Shown piece by piece: positions 1-8,500 of a stretch of 64,000 nt of DNA. Origin of the DNA: Clostridium neonatale. Its GTDB lineage: Bacteria > Bacillota > Clostridia > Clostridiales > Clostridiaceae. A model generated the notes under the pieces. That model ran no database searches and had not been told where the DNA came from. It worked only from the letters and a program-made list of their open reading frames with translations. The DNA is taken from contig NZ_LN890327.1 of assembly GCF_001458595.1 (NCBI RefSeq), positions 140,178 through 204,177 of the forward strand, in the 5' to 3' direction. A program made the translations under genes and the position numbers. Every line of letters starts with the position of its first letter. Positions within the stretch are counted from its first letter, which is position 1.

Positions 1-1
1 C

Positions 2-481
2 GTATATCAAGAAGAAACTTATAAATTAAACAAAAAACTTAAAGATGTAACTTCAGTTTATTTTGTTTTTTATAATAAAGTTCATATGAAAGGATTTATT
101 TTTGAGAAGAAGAACAAAGCTTTTGAAAAAATTATGGCTACAGAATGTAATAAGGTTTATGGTGATACATTCTTAATGAAAGAAGAGAGTATTGAAAGAA
201 TAGGAAATAATGTTTCACTGATATTTGAAGATATGGACTTTAAAAGTGAAGGTGCATCTAAACTTATTATTTGTGGTAACTCACCTATTGATAAAAATAC
301 CATAAATATTCAATTTGCAGATGATCAAAATACAAGCAAGCAGATTGTTGAGTTTGCACATACGCAGGATTATGAAGAAATGGTGTTTAGTTTAGAAAAG
401 ATGACAGGAATTAAGACAGTAACGTTTATATTTTTACCAGGATGTAATTTTGATTTCAAGTGGTTCAGATTTGAAGTGTAA
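2..481 (+). CDS. C-terminal part of a glycoside hydrolase with carbohydrate-binding modules (5' end outside window)
   Basis: The frame is open from base 2 with no start of its own. The first ATG (86) lies inside a conserved run and has no ribosome binding site, so this is the end of a gene that begins before the window. Two tandem beta-sandwich modules are visible. The first ends in a VYFVFYNKVHMKGFIFEK-like strand. The second runs from about position 150 to the stop and ends in TVTFIFLPGCNFDFKWFRFEV-like strands, the usual finish of CBM6-type modules. Such tandem modules are common at the C-terminus of clostridial GH2 and related beta-glycosidases, so a GH2-type enzyme is my best guess, but no catalytic residues are visible. 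The GH43 gene follows after 108 bases, so the two are probably co-transcribed as part of the xylan operon. Confidence 0.6.
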   Translation, partial: VYQEETYKLNKKLKDVTSVYFVFYNKVHMKGFIFEKKNKAFEKIMATECNKVYGDTFLMKEESIERIGNNVSLIFEDMDFKSEGASKLIICGNSPIDKNTINIQFADDQNTSKQIVEFAHTQDYEEMVFSLEKMTGIKTVTFIFLPGCNFDFKWFRFEV

Positions 482-589
482 AAGTATAATTCAGATAAAA
501 GTTGAGTGTATTTTTTATTACCTAATTTGATTAATTTTGAAAGGTTATATTTAATAATATATTTTAATAGTGAAGGTAAGGTGTTTGAG

Positions 590-2125
590 ATGAAAAATAA
601 TCCTATTATTTGGTCTGATTATCCTGATTTAGATGTAATAAGAGTTGGCGACACATATTATATGGTTAGCACTACAATGCATCTTATGCCTGGATGTGTT
701 ATTTTACGTTCTTATGACCTTATTAATTGGGAAGTAGCAACATATGTATATGATACTTTAGATGATACATGTGGACAAAAATTGGAAGGTAAAAACCAAA
801 TTTATGGAAAGGGCATGTGGGCAGCTTCACTCAGGTATCATAATAATAAATTCTACGTATGTTTTGTGGCTAATGATACAGGAAAGACATATCTGTATAC
901 AGCTACTGAAATAGATGGAAATTGGACAAAACAAATAATTGAAGGATTTTATCATGATTGTTCATTATTATTTGATGATGATGGAAAAGTTTATATTGCT
1001 TATGGGAATACAGATATTCATATTACAGAACTAAAAGAAGATTTATCGGGGCCTAAACCTAATGGGTTAGATAAAATTATAGTAACTGAAACAGAAGAGT
1101 ATGATCTTGGCTATGAGGGATCTCATTTTTATAAAATAAATGGTAAATACTACATTTTCTTGATTCATATACTTAAATCAAAAGGACGTAGAACTGAAGC
1201 ATGCTTTGTATCAGATACATTAGATGGAGAGTTTATTGGAAGAGAAGTTTTTAATGATGACATGGGATATAAGAATTCAGGCATAGCACAAGGAGGTATA
1301 GTATCTACACCAGATGGTAAATGGTATGCAATGTTATTCCAAGACAGAGGGGCTGTTGGACGCATACCTGTTATTGTACCAATGCACTTTGAAAATGATT
1401 TTCCTTTATTTGATAAAAAAGCACCGGAGCATATTGAAATTGATAGTACAAGGCCAGAGTATGAATATAGTCCAATAGTTGGAGATGATGATTTTGTTTA
1501 TGAACCAGACTTTAATGGAAAAGTTCACATTAAAGATGTTTGGCAATGGAATCATATTCCAGATGAAAGATTATGGTCAGTAACTGAAAAATATGGGACA
1601 TACAGAATTAAATCAGGGAAAATAAGTCCAAATTTAAATTTTGCAGTTAATACATTAACACAACGTACCATGGGACCAGAATGTGAAGCTATTGTAACAC
1701 TAGATGGTAGTGAACTTAAAAATGGAGATTATGCAGGTATATGTTTTTTGATAAGCACATATGGATTAATAGCTATTACTAAAGAAGAAGATAAATATTA
1801 TTTAGTAATGTTGGCAAGAGAAAGTGAGGACAAATCAATTTTCGGAAACTTAGTAGATAGCGAACCTGGAACTGAGTATGGAAGAGTATCTTTGCATGGA
1901 AGTAAAATAACTCTTAAAGCAAGAGGAAACTTTATTAATGGAAAAGATGAAGGTGAGTTTTACTATTTAAATGAGATGAAATGGGAAAAGCTTGGTGTAA
2001 CCCATAGTATGGTATGGAAAATGGATCAATTTATAGGATGTCGCTTTGGATTATTTTTATTTTCTACAAAGGAAGTTGGAGGATGTGCTGAGTTTTCTAA
2101 TTTTAAATATAATATTATTCGATAA
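590..2125 (+). CDS. GH43 family glycosidase (beta-xylosidase / alpha-L-arabinofuranosidase type)
   Basis: This 511-residue protein probably removes xylose or arabinose from xylo-oligosaccharides in the cytoplasm; no signal peptide is visible. I chose the ATG at 590 because AAGGTG lies 6 bases before it and the GH43 N-terminal signature IIWSDYPDLDVIR starts at once; a longer open frame upstream has no support. The five-bladed propeller fills about residues 5-310. The base is expected at D13 (DYPD), the pKa-modulating Asp in HDCSLLFDDDG and the acid Glu in GYEGSHFY. A C-terminal beta-sandwich of about 190 residues follows, as in xylan-active GH43 enzymes. The YYMVSTTMHLMPGCVIL segment separates it from the GH43 xylosidase at 17209. 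The exact substrate cannot be read from the sequence. It lies between a truncated glycosidase gene and uxaC. Confidence 0.88.
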   Translation: MKNNPIIWSDYPDLDVIRVGDTYYMVSTTMHLMPGCVILRSYDLINWEVATYVYDTLDDTCGQKLEGKNQIYGKGMWAASLRYHNNKFYVCFVANDTGKTYLYTATEIDGNWTKQIIEGFYHDCSLLFDDDGKVYIAYGNTDIHITELKEDLSGPKPNGLDKIIVTETEEYDLGYEGSHFYKINGKYYIFLIHILKSKGRRTEACFVSDTLDGEFIGREVFNDDMGYKNSGIAQGGIVSTPDGKWYAMLFQDRGAVGRIPVIVPMHFENDFPLFDKKAPEHIEIDSTRPEYEYSPIVGDDDFVYEPDFNGKVHIKDVWQWNHIPDERLWSVTEKYGTYRIKSGKISPNLNFAVNTLTQRTMGPECEAIVTLDGSELKNGDYAGICFLISTYGLIAITKEEDKYYLVMLARESEDKSIFGNLVDSEPGTEYGRVSLHGSKITLKARGNFINGKDEGEFYYLNEMKWEKLGVTHSMVWKMDQFIGCRFGLFLFSTKEVGGCAEFSNFKYNIIR

Positions 2126-2194
2126 ATATAACAATAAAAAAATTTCTTAAATTTACAAAAAATTTAAAGATTCGCAATAAAGGAGGATGATTTT

Positions 2195-3598
2195 TTGAAA
2201 AAGTTTATGGATATAAATTTTTTATTGAATAATGAGACATCTCAGAAACTATACCATAACTATTGTGTAAATTTACCTATAATAGATTATCATTCACACA
2301 TAGATTCTAAGGAAATATTTGAAGATAAAAAATATGAAAATATAACACAATTATGGCTTTATCGAGATCATTATAAGTGGAGATTAATGAGAAGCTATGG
2401 AATTGAAGAAAAATATATAAGTGGTGAATCTACTGATTATGAAAAATTCTTAACATGGGCAAAAGCACTTTCAAGTGCAATAGGAAATCCATTATACCAC
2501 TGGACTCATTTAGAATTACAAAGATACTTTGGAATAGAAGAAATTCTAAATGAAAAAAGTGCTCCTGAAATATGGCGAAAGACATGTGAATTATTAAGAA
2601 GCGATGAGTTTAGTGTACGAAAAATAATAAGTAAATCAAATGTAGAAAGTCTTTGCACTACTGATGATCCAGCAGATACTTTAGAGTATCACATGAAAAT
2701 AAATGAGGATACCTCTTTTAAAACAAAGGTATTGCCAACATTTAGACCAGACAATATCATTGAAATAAAAAAGGATATATTTGTAGAATACCTAAAAAGA
2801 TTAGAAGATATATGTGGGTTAAAAATAAATACTTATGATGAACTATTGGAAGTACTAAAAATGAGGGTAGAAAAGTTTAATGAAGTTGGATGTAAGATAT
2901 CTGACCATGGATTGGATTCTTTTCCTAAATATATAGAGGCATCAATTGAAGAAGTAAAAGAAATATTTGATAAAGCTCTAAATAAAGAAGAAATAACTTT
3001 AGAAGAAGAAAATAAATACAAAATATATACATTAAAATATCTTGGAAAGTTATATTATGATCATGATTGGGCAATGCAATTACATTGTAATTGTATAAGA
3101 GATAATAATAAAAGGATGTTTAATAAAATAGGTCCAAATACAGGATTTGATACTATAAATGATGAGAAATTTGCATCATCACTTTTAAAATTCCTTAATT
3201 CTTTAGAAGTTGAAAATAAGCTCCCAAAGACTATAATATATAGCTTAAATCCAAATGATAATGCTTGGATTGCAACTGCAATCGGATGTTTTCAAGGTGA
3301 AAATATAAAAGGAAAAATTCAGTTTGGAAGTGCATGGTGGTTTAATGATAATAAAATTGGTATGGAAAATCAAATTAAAACATTAGCTAATATGGGATTA
3401 TTAAATTCTTTTGTAGGTATGTTAACAGATTCAAGAAGTTTTTTATCTTACGTTAGACATGAGTATTTTAGAAGAATTCTATGTAATATAGTTGGAGAAT
3501 GGGTAGAAAATGGAGAAGTACCAAATGATGAAAAACTTATCAGGAAAATTATTGAAGATATAAGCTATAACAATGCTAAAGAGTATTTTAATATATAA
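2195..3598 (+). CDS. uxaC: Glucuronate (uronate) isomerase
   Basis: UxaC interconverts D-glucuronate and D-fructuronate (and galacturonate/tagaturonate), the entry step for glucuronate released from glucuronoxylan. The 467 residues match the family length. The metal-binding DYHSHID motif is at residues 31-37 (H33, H35), and TTDDPADTLEYH and the C-terminal LTDSRSFLSYVRHEYFRR block are typical. The start is TTG at 2195, placed 8 bases after a perfect AGGAGG (2181-2186); the internal ATG at 2207 would be too far away. It is followed 18 bases later by eda and then kdgK, so three steps of the pathway form one unit. UxuA and UxuB are encoded in the next + strand block. A cytoplasmic enzyme. Confidence 0.97.
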   Translation: MKKFMDINFLLNNETSQKLYHNYCVNLPIIDYHSHIDSKEIFEDKKYENITQLWLYRDHYKWRLMRSYGIEEKYISGESTDYEKFLTWAKALSSAIGNPLYHWTHLELQRYFGIEEILNEKSAPEIWRKTCELLRSDEFSVRKIISKSNVESLCTTDDPADTLEYHMKINEDTSFKTKVLPTFRPDNIIEIKKDIFVEYLKRLEDICGLKINTYDELLEVLKMRVEKFNEVGCKISDHGLDSFPKYIEASIEEVKEIFDKALNKEEITLEEENKYKIYTLKYLGKLYYDHDWAMQLHCNCIRDNNKRMFNKIGPNTGFDTINDEKFASSLLKFLNSLEVENKLPKTIIYSLNPNDNAWIATAIGCFQGENIKGKIQFGSAWWFNDNKIGMENQIKTLANMGLLNSFVGMLTDSRSFLSYVRHEYFRRILCNIVGEWVENGEVPNDEKLIRKIIEDISYNNAKEYFNI

Positions 3599-3616
3599 AG
3601 TAAGTGAGGTGTAAAA

Positions 3617-4300
3617 GTGAAAAAGCAAGTTGTATTAAACAAGATTGTAGAAAATGGAGTTATTGCAGTTATAAGAGGTGAGTCTCTTGAAATGGCAATT
3701 AAAACAGTAGATGCAGTTATAAAGGGTGGAATTAAAATAATTGAACTTACAATGACAGTTCCAAATCCAATAGATCTAATAAGAGAAATAACAAAAAAAT
3801 ATAAAGATAATTATGAAGTGGTAATTGGAGCAGGGACAGTTTTAGATTCAGAAACAGCTAGAGCATGTATTTTAGAAGGTTCTCAATTTATTGTAAGTCC
3901 AAGCGTGGATATTGATACATTAAAGCTTTGTAATAAGTATAAGATAGCAGTTATGCCTGGAATTATGACTGTTAATGATGCAATAATAGCTCTCGAGTAT
4001 GGTGTGGATATAGTGAAGGTATTCCCAGCAAATTTATATGGACCATCAGTAATAAAATCTTTTAAAGGTCCGCTTCCACAGGGAGAGTTTATGCCAACAG
4101 GAGGGGTAAGCGTAGAAAACTTGCATGAGTGGATAGAAGCAGGGGCAGTTGCCGTAGGAACTGGTGGAGATCTTACTAAAGGAGCGAAATATGGAGACTA
4201 TAAATTAATAGAAGAAACAGCTAAACGTTTTGTAGATGCTTATAAAAACGCAAAAATATCTCCAAAAGAAGTGGGTAATAAAGTTGTATCAAACTTATAA
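3617..4300 (+). CDS. eda: 2-keto-3-deoxy-6-phosphogluconate aldolase (KDPG/KHG aldolase)
   Basis: This aldolase splits KDPG into pyruvate and glyceraldehyde-3-phosphate, the last step of glucuronate breakdown. It is a 227-residue class I TIM-barrel protein. R20 (VIAVIRG), E43 (IIELTM) and the Schiff-base lysine K134 (DIVKVFPA) are all present, together with the phosphate-binding TGGV and VGTGGDL loops. Translation starts at GTG 3617 behind GTGAGGTG (3604-3611). It lies 18 bases after uxaC and 18 bases before kdgK, so the three are surely an operon. The C-terminal tail is slightly longer than in the enterobacterial enzyme. Confidence 0.96.
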   Translation: MKKQVVLNKIVENGVIAVIRGESLEMAIKTVDAVIKGGIKIIELTMTVPNPIDLIREITKKYKDNYEVVIGAGTVLDSETARACILEGSQFIVSPSVDIDTLKLCNKYKIAVMPGIMTVNDAIIALEYGVDIVKVFPANLYGPSVIKSFKGPLPQGEFMPTGGVSVENLHEWIEAGAVAVGTGGDLTKGAKYGDYKLIEETAKRFVDAYKNAKISPKEVGNKVVSNL

Positions 4301-4318
4301 TAAATAAGGAGAGTAGTT

Positions 4319-5269
4319 ATGGATGTTGTAACTTTTGGAGAATCTATGGTTGTTTTAGCTCCTAACAGTAATGGACCTTTAAGACATATAAACACATTTA
4401 CTAAATCATTAGGTGGCGCTGAATCAAATTTTGCAATTGCAGTTTCAAGACTTAATCACAGTATTGGCTGGTTCTCTAAAATATCAAATGATGAATTTGG
4501 AAAGTTTATTTTGAATACAATAAGAAGTGAAGGTGTAGATACATCAAGAGTTATTGTGGATAGAGAAAATTCATGTGGATTACTTTTTAAAGAATGTTAC
4601 CAAGGTAAAAATCCGAATGTGTATTATTTTAGAAAAAATTCAGCAGCAAGCAATATAAGTGAAGAAGATATAGATGAAGAATATATTAAGAATTCCAAGA
4701 TTCTTCATATTACAGGAATAACACCAGCATTATCAAAATCTTGTAGAAAAGCAGTTTATAAAGCAATACAGATTGCAAAAGAGAATAATGTACTTATATC
4801 ATTTGATCCAAATATAAGATTAAAGTTATGGGATATTAGAGAAGCTAAAAAAGTTCTATTAGATATAGCAAGTCATGCGGATATAGTTCTTCCAGGAATA
4901 GATGAAGGACAGCTTCTTTTAGGATTAGAAGATAAAGATGAGATTTGTGATTACTTTCTAGAAAAAGGAGCAAAATTAGTTTGCTTAAAGTTAGGCGCAA
5001 ATGGATGTTATTTAAAAAATAAAGAAGAAAGCGTTGTTGTAAATGGATATGATGTTCATGATATTATTGCAGATACTGCAGGAGCAGGGGATGGTTTTGC
5101 AGCTGGAATAATATGTGGATATTTAGAAAAGTTATCATTAAAAGAAATAGGAGAATATGCTAATGGTGTAGGTGCTATGGCAACACTTGTTAAAGGTGAT
5201 TGTGAGGGATATCCAGATTATGATAAATTAATGAGCTTTATAGGAAAGAGTAAAAATATAGAACGATAA
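4319..5269 (+). CDS. kdgK: 2-keto-3-deoxygluconate kinase (PfkB family)
   Basis: KdgK phosphorylates 2-keto-3-deoxygluconate to KDPG, linking UxuA to Eda. The 316-residue protein is a PfkB/ribokinase-fold sugar kinase. The N-terminal GGAESNFAIAVSRL signature and the C-terminal DTAGAGDGFAAG signature (residues 252-263, catalytic base D258) are intact. The ATG at 4319 is preceded by AAGGAGAG. It is the last gene of the uxaC-eda-kdgK unit, and a strong hairpin terminator follows 24 bases after its stop. PfkB proteins can be hard to tell apart by substrate; here the pathway neighbours decide the call. Confidence 0.94.
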   Translation: MDVVTFGESMVVLAPNSNGPLRHINTFTKSLGGAESNFAIAVSRLNHSIGWFSKISNDEFGKFILNTIRSEGVDTSRVIVDRENSCGLLFKECYQGKNPNVYYFRKNSAASNISEEDIDEEYIKNSKILHITGITPALSKSCRKAVYKAIQIAKENNVLISFDPNIRLKLWDIREAKKVLLDIASHADIVLPGIDEGQLLLGLEDKDEICDYFLEKGAKLVCLKLGANGCYLKNKEESVVVNGYDVHDIIADTAGAGDGFAAGIICGYLEKLSLKEIGEYANGVGAMATLVKGDCEGYPDYDKLMSFIGKSKNIER

Positions 5270-5293
5270 TAAATTGATAAATATATAAAAGTG

Positions 5294-5340
5294 CTGCTAA
5301 GAATGGTTTTTGAAAATAATTCTTAGCAGTCTTTATATTT
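5294..5340 (+). terminator. Rho-independent terminator after kdgK, probably bidirectional
   Basis: A perfect 10-bp stem (5294-5303 with 5320-5329, CTGCTAAGAA arms) is followed by a T-rich stretch ending in TATATTTT. The reverse strand also has a T-rich flank, so it can serve the convergent DUF624 gene as well. Confidence 0.85.
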
Positions 5341-5365
5341 TAGAGGAATTATTAGTTTAATCTCT

Positions 5366-6052
5366 TTAATAGGAGCTAGAAGAAATGTATGTTTTCTCTA
5401 TTTTATCTAATATGGCTTTATCATAGTAATAAAAAAGCATGCATATTGCACCAGGAATAAACAGTAAAAATCCAATTGAAAGATTTTTACACAAATAATA
5501 TATGATTCCCATAATTACGAACTTTAAGATGCTTGTACCGAAATTCTTAAACATACAACTAATTGATAAAATAATCAAGTTTTTAAATGTAATTCTAAAT
5601 CTAGAATTTATTGAAAAGGCATAGGTGCCTAATAATGCAAAAAGTACAGTTAGTATCATAAAGATCCAATAAAGTTGAGTTTGTGGTGAATTTAAGTAAA
5701 AATACATAAAATCAAATAGCAAGATATAAATGACACTAAGAAAAAACATCCAAATCTTTAAAAATGATATAAAGTTATTTTTATAAGATTTCCAATAGTA
5801 AGAAGAAGAAAATAATTCTTTTTCCCGCACTACTTTTCCCATTGTGCAGTAAAGTGAACCTAATGCAGGTCCTAATGGTATAAGCGCAACAAATAATGAA
5901 AATAAACTAAAATTATCTGATGATATTTCTATTAAAAGAAAGAAAAAAATTAGTAATATATTGCATAAAGAGAAATAAATACTGTTTAAAAAATATGCAA
6001 TAAAATAGTTTGAAATTGTGAAAAGTGGCTGATCATAAAAATCTTTTTTCAT
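5366..6052 (-). CDS. DUF624 / YesL family membrane protein
   Basis: This 228-residue protein has about five or six hydrophobic segments (around residues 15-40, 50-65, 98-118, 128-150, 165-185 and 190-210), a GPALGSLY motif and short charged loops, which is the pattern of the YesL/DUF624 family. Family members sit beside LplABC-type sugar transporters and YesMN regulators in many Firmicutes, but their biochemical role is not established. The same company is present here. It is transcribed away from the AraC gene behind it on the minus strand and converges on kdgK. An AAGGAG-type site precedes the ATG. Confidence 0.8.
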   Translation of the reverse strand: MKKDFYDQPLFTISNYFIAYFLNSIYFSLCNILLIFFFLLIEISSDNFSLFSLFVALIPLGPALGSLYCTMGKVVREKELFSSSYYWKSYKNNFISFLKIWMFFLSVIYILLFDFMYFYLNSPQTQLYWIFMILTVLFALLGTYAFSINSRFRITFKNLIILSISCMFKNFGTSILKFVIMGIIYYLCKNLSIGFLLFIPGAICMLFYYYDKAILDKIEKTYISSSSY

Positions 6053-6240
6053 AAGTGGCTCCTTTCATTGTTAGCAAATTATTTTCGGGGAAAAATAAAT
6101 CAAAAATACTATAATAAATCATTATTATCTTAATGAAAGGTTTACAGATATTATACAATAAAACCACAATTTAATAAATAATATATTAAAAATTTTACAA
6201 AAAGGTAATTCTAAAAAAGGTGAGTATGGATATGATATTT

Positions 6241-6282
6241 TTAGAAAAGAAGAAGGTATATTAATGTTTTCTTCTTTTCTAA
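6241..6282. repeat. Perfect 14-bp inverted repeat between the AraC and DUF624 genes
   Basis: TTAGAAAAGAAGAA (6241-6254) is mirrored exactly at 6269-6282 with a 14-base loop. It lies 36 bases past the stop of the minus-strand AraC gene. A clear T-tract is lacking, so it may be a weak terminator or an RNA processing structure. Confidence 0.5.
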
Positions 6283-6317
6283 TTGTAAGAAATTATTAAT
6301 TAATTTTTTAAAAATAT

Positions 6318-7109
6318 CTAGGTTATGTTTTTGTTTATTAAGTTATTTTTATAGTTCTTTGGAGTAGTATTTACTATTTTTAGAAAATTTCGATTAAATG
6401 ACCGTATACTTGAATAGCCACACGAGAAAGAAATATCAGTAATTGACAAATCTGTGTTTTTTAGCAAGTGTATAGCATAGCTTATTCTATTTTCATTTAT
6501 AAAATCATTGAAAGAGATACCTAAAATACTGTTTAAATATTTAGAGATATAAGTATAACTGTATCCAAATTTATTAGCTACATGATTTAATGAAATATCT
6601 TTTGTAAAGTTTTCTTGTATGTAGTTTAAAATCTTATGAAGAAGTTCATAATCAGTTTTTGTAGCTTCTAATAATGTAGTCTGCTCAAGTAGTTCATAGC
6701 AAATAAGATAAAGTATTGATTTAATTTGTAGAATATTATTATTTGGGTTAAAGATATTGTTAATTACTAAATTTTGAGAAATATTTGAAAGTTCAAAAAC
6801 AGGGTTTTCTAAGAATTTTCCATATGCCATATTATTAAAAGTGCTTATATATTCTGGAGAAAATACACAGATATATGAATCAGAGTAATCCTTAGTTGAA
6901 AAAGAATGTGATTCATAAGGTAATATGAGTGCACATTGATTCTTTTTTAAAGTGAAACTTCTAGTATTTATACATATTTCAATATTACCTTCTTTTACAT
7001 AAACAAACTCAAAGCTTCTATGTAAGTTTTTTGTATAGTTAAAATTGTAATTATGAAAAGAAGAAAATAGGTTATTTTCACCAAAATGGTAGGCTTCGTA
7101 TTTTAACAT
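6318..7109 (-). CDS. AraC family transcriptional regulator with cupin sensor domain
   Basis: A 263-residue regulator with an N-terminal cupin-like sugar-sensing half (residues 1-150, with the HRSFEFVYVKEG and ALILPYESHSFS strands typical of the AraC binding barrel) and a C-terminal double helix-turn-helix (about 160-258). The second recognition helix region reads FSCGYSSIRSFNRNFLK and ends in the usual TPKNYK. It faces away from uxuA across a 214-base divergent region and is therefore a likely regulator of the uxuA-uxuB-GH67-transporter unit, of the DUF624 gene, or of itself. Effector unknown; an aldouronate or uronate is plausible by context. Confidence 0.9.
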   Translation of the reverse strand: MLKYEAYHFGENNLFSSFHNYNFNYTKNLHRSFEFVYVKEGNIEICINTRSFTLKKNQCALILPYESHSFSTKDYSDSYICVFSPEYISTFNNMAYGKFLENPVFELSNISQNLVINNIFNPNNNILQIKSILYLICYELLEQTTLLEATKTDYELLHKILNYIQENFTKDISLNHVANKFGYSYTYISKYLNSILGISFNDFINENRISYAIHLLKNTDLSITDISFSCGYSSIRSFNRNFLKIVNTTPKNYKNNLINKNIT

Positions 7110-7142
7110 ATAAAACTCCTAAGATGATAAATTTTGTCTATA

Positions 7143-7171
7143 ATTATATAAGTAACAACTTGTAAAGTCAA
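7143..7171 (-). promoter_or_regulatory. Sigma-A promoter of the AraC gene
   Basis: Read on the minus strand: TTGACT (-35, 7166-7171), a 17-base spacer and a perfect TATAAT (-10, 7143-7148). The start codon is 33 bases downstream, giving a short leader. Confidence 0.7.
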
Positions 7172-7323
7172 ATAATAAATAGCTAGAATTATAGAATAAG
7201 GAATAAATAAATCCTAGAATACTTGCTGATTAAGAGTATAACAATGTGAATTATTAAGTAAAGATTCTAAAAACCACAATGATTATTATTTTATTAAAAT
7301 ATGAAAAGGATGAGTGATTATCA

Positions 7324-8391
7324 ATGGAAATGACTTTAAGATGGTTTGGTAAAAAGTTTGATAGTGTTACATTAGAACAAATAAGACAGATACCAGGAGT
7401 TACAGGTGTAGTAACAACTTTATATGATACTATGCCAGGTGAAGTATGGAAAGTAGAAAAAATAAGAGCTATAAAAAAAGAAGTAGAGGATGCTGGGTTA
7501 AGAATAGCTGGAATAGAAAGTGTTAATATACATGATTCTATTAAAGTTGGTAGCGATGATAGAGATAAATACATTGAAAATTATATTACAACTTTAGAAA
7601 GGTTAGGTAAGGAGAAGATTGATGTTGTTTGCTATAACTTTATGCCGGTATTTGATTGGACAAGAAGTGATCTTGCAAAAGTAAGAAATGATGGATCTAC
7701 AGTTTTATCATATGACCAAGAATTAATTGATAAGATAAATCTAGAGAATTTATTATCATCTATGGATTCTAAATCTAATGGATTTGAATTGCCAGGATGG
7801 GAGCCACAACGTATGGCTAGAATTAAAGAATTGTTTGAATTATATAGAGACGTGGATAATGAAAAATTATTTAGTAATTTAAAATATTTTTTAGAAGCTA
7901 TTATGCCAACATGCGAAAAATATAACATAAAGATGGCAATACATCCAGATGATCCAGCTTGGCCTGTATTTGGATTGCCAAGAATAATGACATGTAAAGA
8001 AAACTTGTTAAGATTAGTTACAATGGTTGATAGTCCATGTAATGGAGTAACATTATGTACTGGGTCTTTAGGTTCAAATCCAAATAATGATATTGTAGAC
8101 ATCATAAAATCTCTAAAAGGAAAAATTCATTTTGCACATGTTAGAAATATTAAGCATTTAGGTAAGGGAAAATTTGATGAAGCTGCACATCTATCTTCTG
8201 ATGGTTCTTTAGATATGTATGCAATTATGAAAACATTATATGAAATTGGTTTTAATGGAATAGTAAGACCAGATCATGGAAGAGCTATATGGGGAGAAAA
8301 GTCAATGCCAGGTTATGGGCTTTATGATAGAGCACTTGGAGTAGCATATTTAAATGGAATACTAGAAAGTTTACAAAAGCTAGGCAAATAA
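7324..8391 (+). CDS. uxuA: Mannonate dehydratase
   Basis: UxuA dehydrates D-mannonate to 2-keto-3-deoxygluconate. The 355 residues match the family and its blocks are intact: LRWFG near the start, GWEPQRMARIKELFE, HPDDPAWPVFGLPRI (metal and substrate binding), CTGSLGSNPNND, HFAHVRNI and the C-terminal RPDHGRAIWGE with PGYGLYDRALG. The ATG at 7324 follows AAGGA with a rather long 13-base spacing; an in-frame ATG two codons later is the alternative. It is the first gene of the + strand block divergent from the AraC regulator, and uxuB follows after 109 bases. The enzyme is expected to need Fe2+ or Mn2+. Confidence 0.97.
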   Translation: MEMTLRWFGKKFDSVTLEQIRQIPGVTGVVTTLYDTMPGEVWKVEKIRAIKKEVEDAGLRIAGIESVNIHDSIKVGSDDRDKYIENYITTLERLGKEKIDVVCYNFMPVFDWTRSDLAKVRNDGSTVLSYDQELIDKINLENLLSSMDSKSNGFELPGWEPQRMARIKELFELYRDVDNEKLFSNLKYFLEAIMPTCEKYNIKMAIHPDDPAWPVFGLPRIMTCKENLLRLVTMVDSPCNGVTLCTGSLGSNPNNDIVDIIKSLKGKIHFAHVRNIKHLGKGKFDEAAHLSSDGSLDMYAIMKTLYEIGFNGIVRPDHGRAIWGEKSMPGYGLYDRALGVAYLNGILESLQKLGK

Positions 8392-8500
8392 TAAGGTGAG
8401 TAATTCGAAGTGAAATAATGTAATTATTGGTTATAGTTAAGTAATATGAAAGAACATAAAAATAAAGAGGATTAATCTAAACTTTAGGAGATGGTTGTAT